Shown here: positions 1-8,358 of the stretch, in pieces
Layout: every line of letters begins with the position of its first letter
Numbering within the stretch: the first letter of the stretch is position 1
Origin: an uncultured Alphaproteobacteria bacterium
Lineage (GTDB): Bacteria > Pseudomonadota > Alphaproteobacteria > UBA7887
Length of the DNA stretch: 17,367 nt
Assembly (NCBI GenBank): GCA_913044255.1
Contig: CAJWOI010000016.1
Location: forward strand, 1 to 17,367
Reading direction: 5' to 3'
Position numbers and translations under genes: made by a program
The notes under the pieces: model-generated
Told to the model about the DNA's origin: nothing
The model's input: the letters and a program-made list of their open reading frames with translations, nothing else
The model's database searches: none

Positions 1-199
1 GTATAAACATAACAATGATGATTATATATTAACGATTTAACATATTAAGTTAATTAATAAGATTAATATTGATCCTCTAGGATTACCCCGTAGGATGCAC
101 AAACAAGAGGGACCTCACGACCCTATCGGCAAACAATAAGTAAATCCACGTGCGAAATGGGACCAGCCAAAAATCCTCTGAAAATTGCCGCAATAAATC
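1..199. other. AT-rich intergenic end of window, downstream of clpA
   Basis: This stretch follows the clpA stop codon on the minus strand and reaches the window edge. Roughly the first 75 bases are very AT-rich, with at least six TTAA tetranucleotides, unlike the rest of the window. Two TAGGAT copies lie near 78-97. A weak AGGG...CCCT pair near 107-124 could form a short hairpin past clpA, but no U-tract follows it in the clpA direction, so I do not call a terminator. No open reading frame is convincing. It may contain the promoter of a gene outside the window. Confidence 0.5.
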
Positions 200-2512
200 T
201 TATTGGACAGTTTCATCGCTTTCAGTCGCGTCCTCGCCCAATCTTGGTTTTTTGGATGGTTCAATATTTATTACCTCGAAATTGAGCTTATTGGCCTCCA
301 CCGAGACCTTCACATGACCACCCTTGGTCAACCTGCCGAACAGTAGCTCGTCCGCCAACGGCTTTTTGATATGCTCTTGAATAGTTCGCGCCAGCGGCCT
401 CGCACCGTACGCTTGGTCATAACCCCTAGACGCCAACCAAGTGCTAGCGTCTTCGCTAAGTTCAATTGACACCGCACGATCAGCAAGTTGCGCTTCCAGT
501 TGAGCGATAAACTTATTGACCACCTGAGCAATCACTTCTGGAGGCAAGCTACTGAAGCCAATCACCGCATCTAGTCTATTTCTGAATTCAGGGGAAAATG
601 CGCGCTTAATAGCTTCGTCATCATCACCCTCTCGGGTTTCGCGGCCAAATCCAATCGCTGGTCTTGCCAATTCGGTAGCACCGGCATTAGTAGTCATGAT
701 CAAAATAGCGTTACGGAAGTCAACCTCCTTGCCATTATGATCGGTCAACTTGCCATGATCCATGACTTGCAAAAGGATATTAAACAGGTCCGGGTGCGCT
801 TTTTCGATCTCATCTAGCAACAACACGGCATGCGGATGCTGGTCAATTGCATCAGTCAACAAGCCGCCTTGATCAAACCCCACGTAGCCGGGTGGAGCCC
901 CGATTAAACGCGAGACAGTGTGGCGTTCCATGTATTCAGACATATCAAAGCGAATTAACTCAATACCCATCGAGTGAGCGAGTTGACGCGCGACCTCGGT
1001 CTTTCCCACACCTGTTGGCCCGGAAAACAAATAATTTCCTATGGGTTTCTCAGGCTCACGAAGGCCCGCACGGGACAATTTAATCGCACCAGAAAGCGCG
1101 CCGATGGCCTTATCCTGGCCGAATACCACCAGTTTCAGGTCGCGTTCGAGTTTCTCAAGCATGGATTTGTCATCTTTTGATACTCTTTTCGGAGGGATCC
1201 GAGCCATCTTAGAAATCACGACTTCCACATCTCGAGTGCCAATCGTTTTTTTGCGCTTGCTCTCCGGTAGCAGAGCTTGCGCGGCACCTACCTCATCAAT
1301 CACATCAATGGCCTTGTCCGGAAGTTTTCGATCTCCGATATAGCGGGCCGACAACTCAACTGCAGCTTTGAGCGCGTCTTTCGTGTAGCGCAACCGATGG
1401 TACTTCTCGTAGTATGGCTTCAGACCCTGAAGTATCTTGATTGCGTCCGCGACTGTCGGCTCGTTAACGTCGATCTTCTGAAAGCGTCGAGCTAGTGCCC
1501 TGTCTTTTTCGAAATAATTTCTATACTCCTTGTAGGTCGTTGAACCGATACATCGCAGAGACCCATTCTGCAGCGCAGGTTTAAGCATATTTGAAGCGTC
1601 CATAGCACCACCTGAGGTTGCACCCGCTCCAATAATTGTGTGGATTTCGTCAATAAATAAGATTCCGCCGTCGTGACTCTCCAGTTCTGAAAGTACCGCT
1701 TTGACCCTCTCTTCAAAATCACCGCGGTAACGGGTTCCAGCCAGCAGAGCTCCCAGATCCAACGCAAAAATCGTGGCCTCGCTGAGCACGTCGGGCACCT
1801 CTTTAGTCACAATCTGCCGTGCCAATCCTTCGGCAATGGCTGTTTTACCGACCCCGGGATCACCAACATAAAGGGGATTGTTCTTGGAACGGCGACATAA
1901 TACCTGGATGGTCCTCTCCACCTCGTCACGCCGCCCAATCAGTGGATCAATTTTCCCTTCACGGGCTTTTTCATTTAGATCTACACAATACGCCTCTAGC
2001 GCTTCCTTTCCTTGTTTGACACCTTGATCATCATCATTCTCTGACCCAACGGGAACAGCTGCGTGCTCAGAACCGGGTACTTTGGCGATCCCGTGACTTA
2101 TGTAGCTAACAGCATCTAACCGGGTCATGTCTTGTTCTTGAAGGAAATAAACTGCGTGCGATTCGCGCTCCGAAAAGATTGCAACCAGGGTATTGGCCCC
2201 TGTGACCTCGTCATGACCCGACATCTGGACATGATGAACTGCCCGTTGGATGACACGTTGAAAACCTGCAGTTGCTTTCGCTTCTACCTCCGTACCGTCT
2301 ATAACCAACCCGCTTAATTCTTCATCAATGAATTTCTCCAGTACGTAGTGCAGTCGGCTGACATCGACACCACAAGCGCGCAGTAAATCAACCGCATCCT
2401 CATCCTCGGTTAATGCCAACAATAAATGTTCCAAAGTGGCAAATTCGTGATTTCTAGATTTGGCCAAAGCCAGCGAATGGTGAAGACTTTGCTCAAGCGA
2501 TTTTGAAAGCAT
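200..2512 (-). CDS. clpA: ATP-dependent Clp protease ATP-binding subunit ClpA
   Basis: ClpA is the AAA+ unfoldase that feeds substrates into the ClpP peptidase in the cytoplasm; with ClpS it degrades N-degron proteins. The 770-residue length is normal. In order: a Clp N-domain with two repeats (about 1-145), an acidic linker, AAA domain 1 with Walker A GDPGVGKT (217-224), pore loop RYRG (261-264) and Walker B ILFIDE (284-289), then AAA domain 2 with Walker A GPTGVGKT (498-505), pore motif GYVG (542-545) and Walker B VLLLDE (563-568). The ClpP-docking loop reads IGF (620-622), as in many alphaproteobacterial ClpA proteins. The ATG at 2512 has AAGGAA about 10 nt upstream. It lies 38 nt downstream of clpS and is surely co-transcribed with it. 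All catalytic motifs are intact. ClpB is excluded by the lack of its long coiled-coil middle domain and by the ClpP loop. Confidence 0.98.
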   Translation of the reverse strand: MLSKSLEQSLHHSLALAKSRNHEFATLEHLLLALTEDEDAVDLLRACGVDVSRLHYVLEKFIDEELSGLVIDGTEVEAKATAGFQRVIQRAVHHVQMSGHDEVTGANTLVAIFSERESHAVYFLQEQDMTRLDAVSYISHGIAKVPGSEHAAVPVGSENDDDQGVKQGKEALEAYCVDLNEKAREGKIDPLIGRRDEVERTIQVLCRRSKNNPLYVGDPGVGKTAIAEGLARQIVTKEVPDVLSEATIFALDLGALLAGTRYRGDFEERVKAVLSELESHDGGILFIDEIHTIIGAGATSGGAMDASNMLKPALQNGSLRCIGSTTYKEYRNYFEKDRALARRFQKIDVNEPTVADAIKILQGLKPYYEKYHRLRYTKDALKAAVELSARYIGDRKLPDKAIDVIDEVGAAQALLPESKRKKTIGTRDVEVVISKMARIPPKRVSKDDKSMLEKLERDLKLVVFGQDKAIGALSGAIKLSRAGLREPEKPIGNYLFSGPTGVGKTEVARQLAHSMGIELIRFDMSEYMERHTVSRLIGAPPGYVGFDQGGLLTDAIDQHPHAVLLLDEIEKAHPDLFNILLQVMDHGKLTDHNGKEVDFRNAILIMTTNAGATELARPAIGFGRETREGDDDEAIKRAFSPEFRNRLDAVIGFSSLPPEVIAQVVNKFIAQLEAQLADRAVSIELSEDASTWLASRGYDQAYGARPLARTIQEHIKKPLADELLFGRLTKGGHVKVSVEANKLNFEVINIEPSKKPRLGEDATESDETVQ

Positions 2513-2529
2513 TTAGGACCATTTCCTTT

Positions 2530-2549
2530 GGCGCAAGACCTTGTGCGCC
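2530..2549 (-). promoter_or_regulatory. Perfect hairpin in the clpS-clpA intergenic gap
   Basis: GGCGCA (2530-2535) and TGCGCC (2544-2549) form a perfect 6-bp inverted repeat around an 8-nt loop in the 38-nt gap between clpS and clpA. It sits just upstream of the AAGGAA ribosome binding site of clpA. It has no U-tract, so a full terminator is unlikely. It could stabilise the clpS end of the message or modulate clpA translation. The structure is seen; the role is inference. Confidence 0.4.
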
Positions 2550-2550
2550 G

Positions 2551-2880
2551 TTAGTCTTTCTCCAATGTACACTGTAGAGGGTGCTCATTTTGGCGTGCAA
2601 AATCCATTACCTGCGTAACCTTCGTCTCCGCGACCTCGTAGGAATACACTCCACATATCCCCACACCCCGCTGGTGAACATGTAGCATGATCTGTGTAGC
2701 CTCTTCGCTTTGTTTATTAAAAAATCTTTCTAACACATAAACCACAAACTCCATCGGAGTATAGTCATCATTCAACAATAAAACCTTGTACATAGAAGGC
2801 TTTTTGGTTGTCGGTTTTACACGGGTAACAACGCCTGTATCCGCGCCATTGTTATTATCTTTCCGGGGGTTATTACTCAT
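2551..2880 (-). CDS. clpS: ATP-dependent Clp protease adaptor protein ClpS
   Basis: ClpS is the N-recognin of bacteria: it binds proteins with bulky hydrophobic N-termini and hands them to the ClpA N-domain. From the chosen ATG (2880) the protein has 109 residues: a flexible polar tail (1-27), then the ClpS fold beginning [20 protein letters not shown]. The binding-pocket residues of the family are visible: NDD (37-39), the gate methionine (43) and the histidine in LHVH (67). The open frame extends three codons further to a TTG at 2889, but AAGAG lies 10 nt upstream of the ATG and immediately abuts the TTG, so the ATG is preferred. It is the first gene of the clpS-clpA operon and diverges from the carboxypeptidase gene. 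A clear promoter was not identified. The identification is secure. Confidence 0.97.
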   Translation of the reverse strand: MSNNPRKDNNNGADTGVVTRVKPTTKKPSMYKVLLLNDDYTPMEFVVYVLERFFNKQSEEATQIMLHVHQRGVGICGVYSYEVAETKVTQVMDFARQNEHPLQCTLEKD

Positions 2881-3045
2881 ATGAAGCAAACTCTTAACGG
2901 ATTTGTACGGTTTTCGCGATGAGATCTATTACCGGTTGCTAACATAAACGGTAGAGCATCATCCACCCATTCGGTGAATACCGCCCCGAGCCGACATCAG
3001 CTAGATTTAGGGTGTGATAGCGGCATCGACAAGAGCTAGAATCCA

Positions 3046-3067
3046 TTAGTGAAGCTAATTTCACTAA
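3046..3067. promoter_or_regulatory. Perfect dyad, candidate operator between clpS and dac
   Basis: TTAGTGAA (3046-3053) and TTCACTAA (3060-3067) are exact reverse complements separated by 6 nt. This 22-bp symmetry is typical of a site for a dimeric repressor or activator. It lies about 165 nt upstream of the clpS start and about 150 nt upstream of the promoter candidate for the carboxypeptidase gene, so it could serve either direction. No regulator gene is adjacent, and I do not recognise the motif as a named box. Confidence 0.4.
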
Positions 3068-3214
3068 ATATTTCAATCGTCGCCAAACGGCTAAAGTCAC
3101 TATATGGCGATTCGAATGAGTTTACGCTGTGCAACTATATTAATCCTTAGAACTCAAGGAGACACCCCATAAAGCCGCTGATTTAGCGCATTTTGCGTGA
3201 TTTTTTGTAACACC

Positions 3215-3243
3215 TTTACAGAAACCTTTTGCTTAAATATAGA
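3215..3243 (+). promoter_or_regulatory. Sigma70-like promoter candidate for the carboxypeptidase gene
   Basis: TTTACA (3215-3220, five of six consensus bases) and TATAGA (3238-3243, four of six) are separated by exactly 17 nt. Transcription would start near 3250 and give a leader of about 100 nt before the ATG at 3348. The call rests on pattern and position only. Confidence 0.4.
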
Positions 3244-3347
3244 TGAACTGACAGCCCATTCGTTTTTTTCTGGATCGTGTCTTAAGCATCTAAATGTTCC
3301 AGTACAAACCATTACTCAACGCAACTTGTGTGGCTTAGTCACGTCAA

Positions 3348-4640
3348 ATGGGACCGCGCGCTTACTGTCTCGAACCAAAGTCAAAGTACTGCTCAGTATT
3401 TAGACGTGGTTCTCAATTAACTCTTCTAGTACTAGGGTTGATTGTCGCTCTAAATACGAGGCCGTCCGCGCAGGCAGGCTACGCCGCCTATGTCGTGGAT
3501 GCAGGTAGTGGGACCGTGTTGCATGCGCGCAACAGTCAGGTGCTAAACTTTCCCGCTTCGCTATGCAAGGTGATGACTCTTTACATGGTCTTCAAAGGTC
3601 TTGATGAGGGGGTTTTTACTTTTAGCTCAAAGGTCCCGATATCCCAACGCGCGGCCCGGCAACCTCCTTCAAAAATAGGCCTTAAAGCCGGCGACTCGAT
3701 CGCGCTAGAAGATGCTATCCTAGCACTGACTACTAAGTCCGCAAATGACATAGCTTCCGCCGTGGCAGAATTTATTTCTGGCTCTGAACCAGCCTTCGCA
3801 GAATTAATGACCCAACAGGCCCACATTCTCGGAATGCAAAATACCACCTTTAGGAATGCTTCCGGCCTTCCGAATAGAAAACAAAGAACCACGGCCAGAG
3901 ACCTAGGCTTGCTTGGCATAGCGCTGTACAAAAATTTTCCTCGTTACGTCCATTATTTTGCGCATAAAAACTTTAGGTACCGCGGACGAACGTACCGCAA
4001 CCACAACAATTTACTCGGCGTACACAAAGGGGTGGAAGGAATTAAGACCGGCTATATTCGCGCATCCGGTTACAACTTGATGGTATCGGCACGGTATAAT
4101 CGGCATCACATCATCGCAGTTGTGCTTGGTGGTAAATCCGCACAAAGGAGAGACGCGCAAATGCGTCGCCTACTAGACCGAGCCTATATCAGGTTTGAGC
4201 GGAGCGATAAATTATTTGCTACCGTCTCAATACCTCCACGCAAGCCCTTAAGAAACACCGAGAACAATACACATTCATTGAATGCCTCTCAGATAGCCGT
4301 GGCCCACGCTACTGATATAGTAACCAAGACCCTGACAGATCATGTCGCAGTAGCCAATGCAATAGCTGGTGATATCGACGATAAAACATGGGGCATCCAA
4401 TTGGGGGCTTTTTCTCAACATGATGCGGCCGAGCGAGCACTCGACAGCGTCGTTCCATGGTTCCCTGATTTGCTAGCAAATACCCGCCGGGAAATTTCAA
4501 CCGTAACAGACCCCATTGGCACCCTTTACAGAGCACGTCATATTGGCCTGACAGAAGCCGCAGCTAGGGCTCTATGCGACAAACTAACCACCACGCGCGC
4601 ACAAGAATGCATAATCTCCCCTCCCAGCCCCGCTTCCTAA
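3348..4640 (+). CDS. D-alanyl-D-alanine carboxypeptidase with C-terminal SPOR domain (PBP5/6-DacF family)
   Basis: This is a periplasmic serine peptidase (family S11) that removes the terminal D-Ala from peptidoglycan pentapeptides, limiting cross-linking. A signal peptide occupies about residues 1-43: basic RR at 19-20, hydrophobic core 22-37, and AQA before probable cleavage. Catalytic motifs are SLCK (Ser71, Lys74), SAN (131-133) and KTG (233-235), all in normal order. The second position before Lys74 is Cys where Thr is common. After the S11 domain (to about 290) comes a low-complexity linker, then a SPOR domain (about 345-425, starting WGIQLGAFS), which binds denuded glycan strands and recruits proteins to the septum. 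Length (430) fits alphaproteobacterial Dac-SPOR proteins. The ATG at 3348 lacks a good ribosome binding site, so the start is less sure. The gene is monocistronic, divergent from clpS and convergent with the sugar-nucleotide operon. Confidence 0.93.
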   Translation: MGPRAYCLEPKSKYCSVFRRGSQLTLLVLGLIVALNTRPSAQAGYAAYVVDAGSGTVLHARNSQVLNFPASLCKVMTLYMVFKGLDEGVFTFSSKVPISQRAARQPPSKIGLKAGDSIALEDAILALTTKSANDIASAVAEFISGSEPAFAELMTQQAHILGMQNTTFRNASGLPNRKQRTTARDLGLLGIALYKNFPRYVHYFAHKNFRYRGRTYRNHNNLLGVHKGVEGIKTGYIRASGYNLMVSARYNRHHIIAVVLGGKSAQRRDAQMRRLLDRAYIRFERSDKLFATVSIPPRKPLRNTENNTHSLNASQIAVAHATDIVTKTLTDHVAVANAIAGDIDDKTWGIQLGAFSQHDAAERALDSVVPWFPDLLANTRREISTVTDPIGTLYRARHIGLTEAAARALCDKLTTTRAQECIISPPSPAS

Positions 4641-4733
4641 CCCACTGTTTAGGTAGAATTACTATCTGGACTTCTTAACAATAGGGTGTTGATTATTCGA
4701 GGATGTGAAACAAAAACTTCTTCGAAACAACGT

Positions 4734-6125
4734 TTATTTTATGGGGGCCGCAAGTCCAAAATGACTCAGTTGTTCCCTTAACATTGCTTTTAGACGAACT
4801 AGCCCATTCGCGTCTTCCGCCTCACAGCGTGCAACTAGCACGGGTTGCGTGTTAGATGCGCGAAGCAACCACCACCCATCAGGGGTTGTTACACGAACAC
4901 CATCAATGGAGTTGACTTCTATTCCGCTCATATCTTCAAGCCGTTCGCGCACCGAATCTATAATCTGAAATTTTAGTACGTCATCGCAAGGAAAGCGCAC
5001 CTCGGGTGTATGAAAAGTTGTTGGCAATTGATCGCAGAGTGTTTCAAGGGAGCACTTAGATCGCGCCATCAAATCAAGCAAGCGTACTGCCGCGTAAACT
5101 GCATCATCATAGCCGTAGTAACGATCTGCAAAAAAAATATGGCCACTCATCTCTCCAGCAAGCGGGGAATTCAATTCCATCATTTTACTTTTGATTGGAG
5201 AGTGTCCAGTCCGCCACATGACTGGTTTGCCTCCATGCGCAGCAACTTCCTGAAAAAAAACAAGGCTTGATTTCACGTCTGCAATGATCGAGGCCCCAGG
5301 CATGTCCCGAAGTAGATCAATCGCGTAAAGCGTTAATAGCTGATCTCCCCAAACGATCCGCCCCTTATTATCGACGACTCCGATTCGATCTCCATCGCCA
5401 TCAAAACCAACACCAAAATCGCAGGAGTGATCGACCACTGCCGATATTAATTGATCTAAATTTTCAGGAACAGTTGGATCTGGGTGGTGTGATGGGAAGG
5501 TTCCATCAATATCACCGTTTAAAACGAGATGATTCCCCGGCAAGCGATTGACAAGACTGCCTATCACTTTTCCTGCCGCGCCATTTCCGGCATCCCACGC
5601 GACTGATAGCCGTTGATTGCTAGTATATTCGGCACTTAAGCGCTCTACATAGTCATTTTCTACAGAGACTCTCGCTACTTTGCCTTGGCGATCGGAAAAA
5701 TCAGCATCAGAAATTATCTTACCGAGAATTTGAATGTCCTGATCCCAGAACGGCAATCCGGAAAGCGTCAATTTAAAACCATTAAAGTCGGGCGGATTGT
5801 GGGAACCCGTCACCATCACGCCGCCATCTCTATCAAGTTTTTTAACAGCAAAATAAAGCATCGGAGTGGGTCCCAAGCCACTTCGCAACACATCCGCCCC
5901 CGAGCTCACCAAACCTCTCACCAATGCGGCCTCTAGATCAGGCGACGAGAGACGTCCATCATAACCAACACACAGTTTGGGCTGGCGCCCAAGTCGGGCG
6001 GCTGAGACGGTGGCAAAGGCTCGTCCGATCGCGAACGCATCTTCGATCTGCAAAGTTTGACCGACTACGCCACGAATATCGTACGCCCTAAGAACGTTGG
6101 AATCTAAGCCACCGGCGGGACCCAT
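4734..6125 (-). CDS. Phosphomannomutase/phosphoglucomutase (AlgC-like)
   Basis: This enzyme interconverts the 6- and 1-phosphates of mannose and/or glucose in the cytoplasm, supplying precursors of GDP-mannose and UDP-glucose. The 463-residue protein has the four alpha-D-phosphohexomutase domains: the N-terminal signature RAYDIRG (13-19), the phosphoserine loop TGSHNPP (Ser108), the magnesium loop DGDGDR (242-247), the sugar-specificity loop GEMSGH (324-329) and the phosphate-binding loop RASNTQP (422-428). The GEMSGH loop suits the bifunctional PMM/PGM group rather than phosphoglucosamine mutase (GlmM). Its ATG overlaps the ugd stop by one base (TAATG), so it is probably translationally coupled. 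It is the last gene of the gmd-galU-ugd-pmm operon. The usual symbols (algC, manB, pgm, exoC) differ between species, so none is given. Confidence 0.94.
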   Translation of the reverse strand: MGPAGGLDSNVLRAYDIRGVVGQTLQIEDAFAIGRAFATVSAARLGRQPKLCVGYDGRLSSPDLEAALVRGLVSSGADVLRSGLGPTPMLYFAVKKLDRDGGVMVTGSHNPPDFNGFKLTLSGLPFWDQDIQILGKIISDADFSDRQGKVARVSVENDYVERLSAEYTSNQRLSVAWDAGNGAAGKVIGSLVNRLPGNHLVLNGDIDGTFPSHHPDPTVPENLDQLISAVVDHSCDFGVGFDGDGDRIGVVDNKGRIVWGDQLLTLYAIDLLRDMPGASIIADVKSSLVFFQEVAAHGGKPVMWRTGHSPIKSKMMELNSPLAGEMSGHIFFADRYYGYDDAVYAAVRLLDLMARSKCSLETLCDQLPTTFHTPEVRFPCDDVLKFQIIDSVRERLEDMSGIEVNSIDGVRVTTPDGWWLLRASNTQPVLVARCEAEDANGLVRLKAMLREQLSHFGLAAPIK

Positions 6126-7453
6126 TATTGTTCAATCTGGGGACGACCCACACTGATATAACGGATTCCTTCGTTACTCATATCTTCCAACCGGTATATA
6201 TTCCGCAGATCAAGTATCAAAGGTTCTGCCATCAAAGATTTGATCCGACTGAGATCAAGCGCACGAAACTCGTTCCATTCGGTAATAATCACCAGAGCTT
6301 GCGCTCCTTCCAATATGTCGTACGCGGAGCTACCCCAAGCCACGTCACTTAAACACTCTTGGGCAGCGACCATTCCGACCGGGTCATAAGCGCTTACCGA
6401 GGCCCCGGCTGCCTGTAACCCTGATATTATATCCAAGCTTGGCGCGTCTCGAATATCGTCAGTGTTTGGCTTAAAAGTCAAACCCAGAATCGCAATTTTA
6501 CTGCCATCTACAGTGCCCCCGCAGGCAGCGACCACCTTATCAACCATCTCCATCCGACGCGCTGTGTTAATCGCTATCACCGAGTTCACAATTTGTACTG
6601 GTGATCCAAAATCTTCGCTAGTACGAGCCAAAGCTGCAGCATCTTTCGGGAAACAACTTCCGCCGTAACCGGGGCCTGCATGCAGATACTTCAACCCTAT
6701 TCGGCGGTCCAAACCCATACCCCTCGCCACGTCTTGGACATCTGCACCAACTGCCTCACACAGATTCGCAATTTCGTTAATAAATGTAATCTTAGTAGCG
6801 AGAAACGCATTAGAAGCATATTTGGTTAATTCAGCCGTACGACGATCAGTAAAAAGAACAGGTGTATCACGCAAAAATAATGGCCGATAAAGTTTCTTAA
6901 GGACGTCTCTCGCGTATTCCGAATGGCTGCCAACAATAATCCGATCTGGACGCATAAAATCTTCTATGGCCGATCCCTCGCGCAAAAATTCTGGATTTGA
7001 AACAACATCGAAATGTTTGCCTGACTTGAGTTCAGGACGCGCAGCCATGATGCGGCGTTCTATTTCATCCCCGGTCCCCACTGGTACCGTTGATTTCAAC
7101 ACTATTAGTGCGTGGCCACTCAAACATCCGGAAATCTCTTCAGCAACGGCATACACATACGACAGATCTGCGTAGCCATCTCCCCGTCGGCTGGGGGTCC
7201 CAACTGCAATGAACACTGCATCAGCGTCCGTCACCGCGGGGCCCAAGTCAGTAGTGAAGGTAAGACGACCGGAATCCGTGTTGGCTTGCACTAGGTTCTC
7301 CAAGCCAGGCTCATGTATCGGAATGTTTCCTGAGTGGAGAAGTTTAATCTTTTGGTGATCCTTATCGACGCATACAACGTCTATGCCAAACTCCGAAAAG
7401 CATGCAGCCGAAACTAAACCGACATAGCCCGCCCCAATCATTGCTATACGCAT
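6125..7453 (-). CDS. ugd: UDP-glucose 6-dehydrogenase
   Basis: It oxidises UDP-glucose twice with NAD+ to UDP-glucuronate, a precursor of acidic exopolysaccharides, capsules and lipid A modification. The 442-residue length is normal. Visible features: an N-terminal Rossmann motif GAGYVG (7-12), STVPVGT (121-127), NPEFLREGSA (153-162), the catalytic GPGYGGSCFPKD with Cys267 (260-271), a C-terminal UDP-binding domain with LGLTFKPNTDD (324-334), and the ending YISVGRP typical of the family. GDP-mannose dehydrogenase (AlgD) is similar in layout, but the NTDDIRDAP region and ending fit UGD better. The ATG at 7453 has an excellent GGGGGAG ribosome binding site. That site overlaps the galU stop codon, so expression is probably coupled to galU, whose product makes its substrate. 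Confidence 0.95.
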   Translation of the reverse strand: MRIAMIGAGYVGLVSAACFSEFGIDVVCVDKDHQKIKLLHSGNIPIHEPGLENLVQANTDSGRLTFTTDLGPAVTDADAVFIAVGTPSRRGDGYADLSYVYAVAEEISGCLSGHALIVLKSTVPVGTGDEIERRIMAARPELKSGKHFDVVSNPEFLREGSAIEDFMRPDRIIVGSHSEYARDVLKKLYRPLFLRDTPVLFTDRRTAELTKYASNAFLATKITFINEIANLCEAVGADVQDVARGMGLDRRIGLKYLHAGPGYGGSCFPKDAAALARTSEDFGSPVQIVNSVIAINTARRMEMVDKVVAACGGTVDGSKIAILGLTFKPNTDDIRDAPSLDIISGLQAAGASVSAYDPVGMVAAQECLSDVAWGSSAYDILEGAQALVIITEWNEFRALDLSRIKSLMAEPLILDLRNIYRLEDMSNEGIRYISVGRPQIEQ

Positions 7454-7462
7454 GATCTCCCC

Positions 7463-8344
7463 CTAGTCCGATTTGAGTGCATCCGCCGCACGCAAAACAA
7501 CGGCGGCAACGTCATTCCGCAACTCATCTCGAGAAAGTCCATAGGCTATGTTGGCCTCCAGCAAACCAATCTTATCGCCACAATCATAACGTTTACCCTC
7601 AAATTTAAACCCATTAAAAGGCCCACCGCCTATCAAGGCGCACATGGCGTCAGTCAACTGAATTTCCCCGTTTACATCGTATTTTTGTTCTCCTAATTGC
7701 TTAAAGATCTCAGCCTGCAAGATATAACGTCCAATTATAGCCAACTGTGACGGAGCCTCCTTTGGATTGGGCTTTTCAACCAATCCGTTAATCTCAACCA
7801 AGCCACCACGGGCTTCTCCAGGTGCTAACACACCATATCGCTTGGTATCCTCGCGAGGCACATCCACCACAGCAACCATATTCCCACCAGTTTTTTCATG
7901 CGCGGCAACCATCTGGGACAAACAAGGTATATCAGCCAAAACCAAATCATCAGGTAGAATTATTGCAAAAGGTTCGTCACCTACAACTTTCCGCGCACAC
8001 CAAACCGCGTGACCCAATCCAAGCGGTTTTTCTTGCACCAAGAAATGTGCAGCATTCGAAGGCAATTGGCAGCCTCGTACGCTCGCAAGAAGAGAGGCAT
8101 TTCCACCATCGCTAAGAAACTTTTCAAGTTCACTTGAAGCGCCCAAATGATCAGCAATTGCTGACTTATAAGGGGATGTAACAAAGATAAATTGTTCGAT
8201 ACCAGCGCTCTGCGCCTCTTCAACAGCGTATTGTAACAGCGGCTTGTCCACCACTGTCATCATCTCCTTAGGCACCGACTTTGTTGCCGGCAGGAACCGT
8301 GTCCCGAAACCCGCAACCGGAAAAACAGCCTTACGGACTGACAT
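7463..8344 (-). CDS. galU: UTP-glucose-1-phosphate uridylyltransferase
   Basis: GalU joins glucose-1-phosphate and UTP into UDP-glucose, feeding the adjacent Ugd. From the ATG at 8344 the protein has 293 residues. Visible: the nucleotide-binding loop AGFGTRFLPATKSVPKEM (11-28), QEKPLGLGHAV (104-113), the catalytic LPDDLV (130-135), VEKPNP (189-194), GRY (205-207) and DCGDKIG (254-260). After KEM the sequence reads MTVVDKP where LPVVDKP is usual, a small departure in the substrate loop. The open frame includes a GTG one codon earlier, but the ATG is the simpler start; neither has a strong ribosome binding site. The start lies about 14 nt after the gmd stop and the TAG stop lies 9 nt before ugd, so it is an internal operon gene. 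Confidence 0.95.
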   Translation of the reverse strand: MSVRKAVFPVAGFGTRFLPATKSVPKEMMTVVDKPLLQYAVEEAQSAGIEQFIFVTSPYKSAIADHLGASSELEKFLSDGGNASLLASVRGCQLPSNAAHFLVQEKPLGLGHAVWCARKVVGDEPFAIILPDDLVLADIPCLSQMVAAHEKTGGNMVAVVDVPREDTKRYGVLAPGEARGGLVEINGLVEKPNPKEAPSQLAIIGRYILQAEIFKQLGEQKYDVNGEIQLTDAMCALIGGGPFNGFKFEGKRYDCGDKIGLLEANIAYGLSRDELRNDVAAVVLRAADALKSD

Positions 8345-8358
8345 CACTAAAAATCATT

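Larger units (their letters stand above)
2881..3347. other. 467-nt divergent spacer between clpS and the carboxypeptidase gene
   Basis: No convincing gene lies here; the longest plus-strand frame starts with GTG at 3197, has no ribosome binding site and overlaps the carboxypeptidase start in another frame. The spacer contains a perfect 8-bp dyad (3046-3067), a sigma70-like promoter for the plus-strand gene (3215-3243) and a weaker TACCG/CGGTA pair (2930-2953) close to clpS. An 18-codon plus-strand frame starts with ATG at 3116, without a ribosome binding site; I do not call it. Both transcription units must be controlled from this region. Confidence 0.6.

Noticed and set aside
3000..3095. Four GCTA(G/A)A boxes in the clpS/dac spacer as an iterated binding site
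   Set aside because: Spacing is irregular (about 35, 19 and 36 nt) and the shared core is only five or six bases, which chance can explain.
3197..3403. 68-codon plus-strand frame upstream of and overlapping the carboxypeptidase gene
   Set aside because: GTG start, no ribosome binding site, out of frame with the clear gene, and it covers the promoter candidate.
4641..4733. Bidirectional terminator between the converging carboxypeptidase and phosphomutase genes
   Set aside because: The 93-nt spacer has a TTCGAA palindrome and A/T runs but no stem-loop of useful length next to a U-tract.
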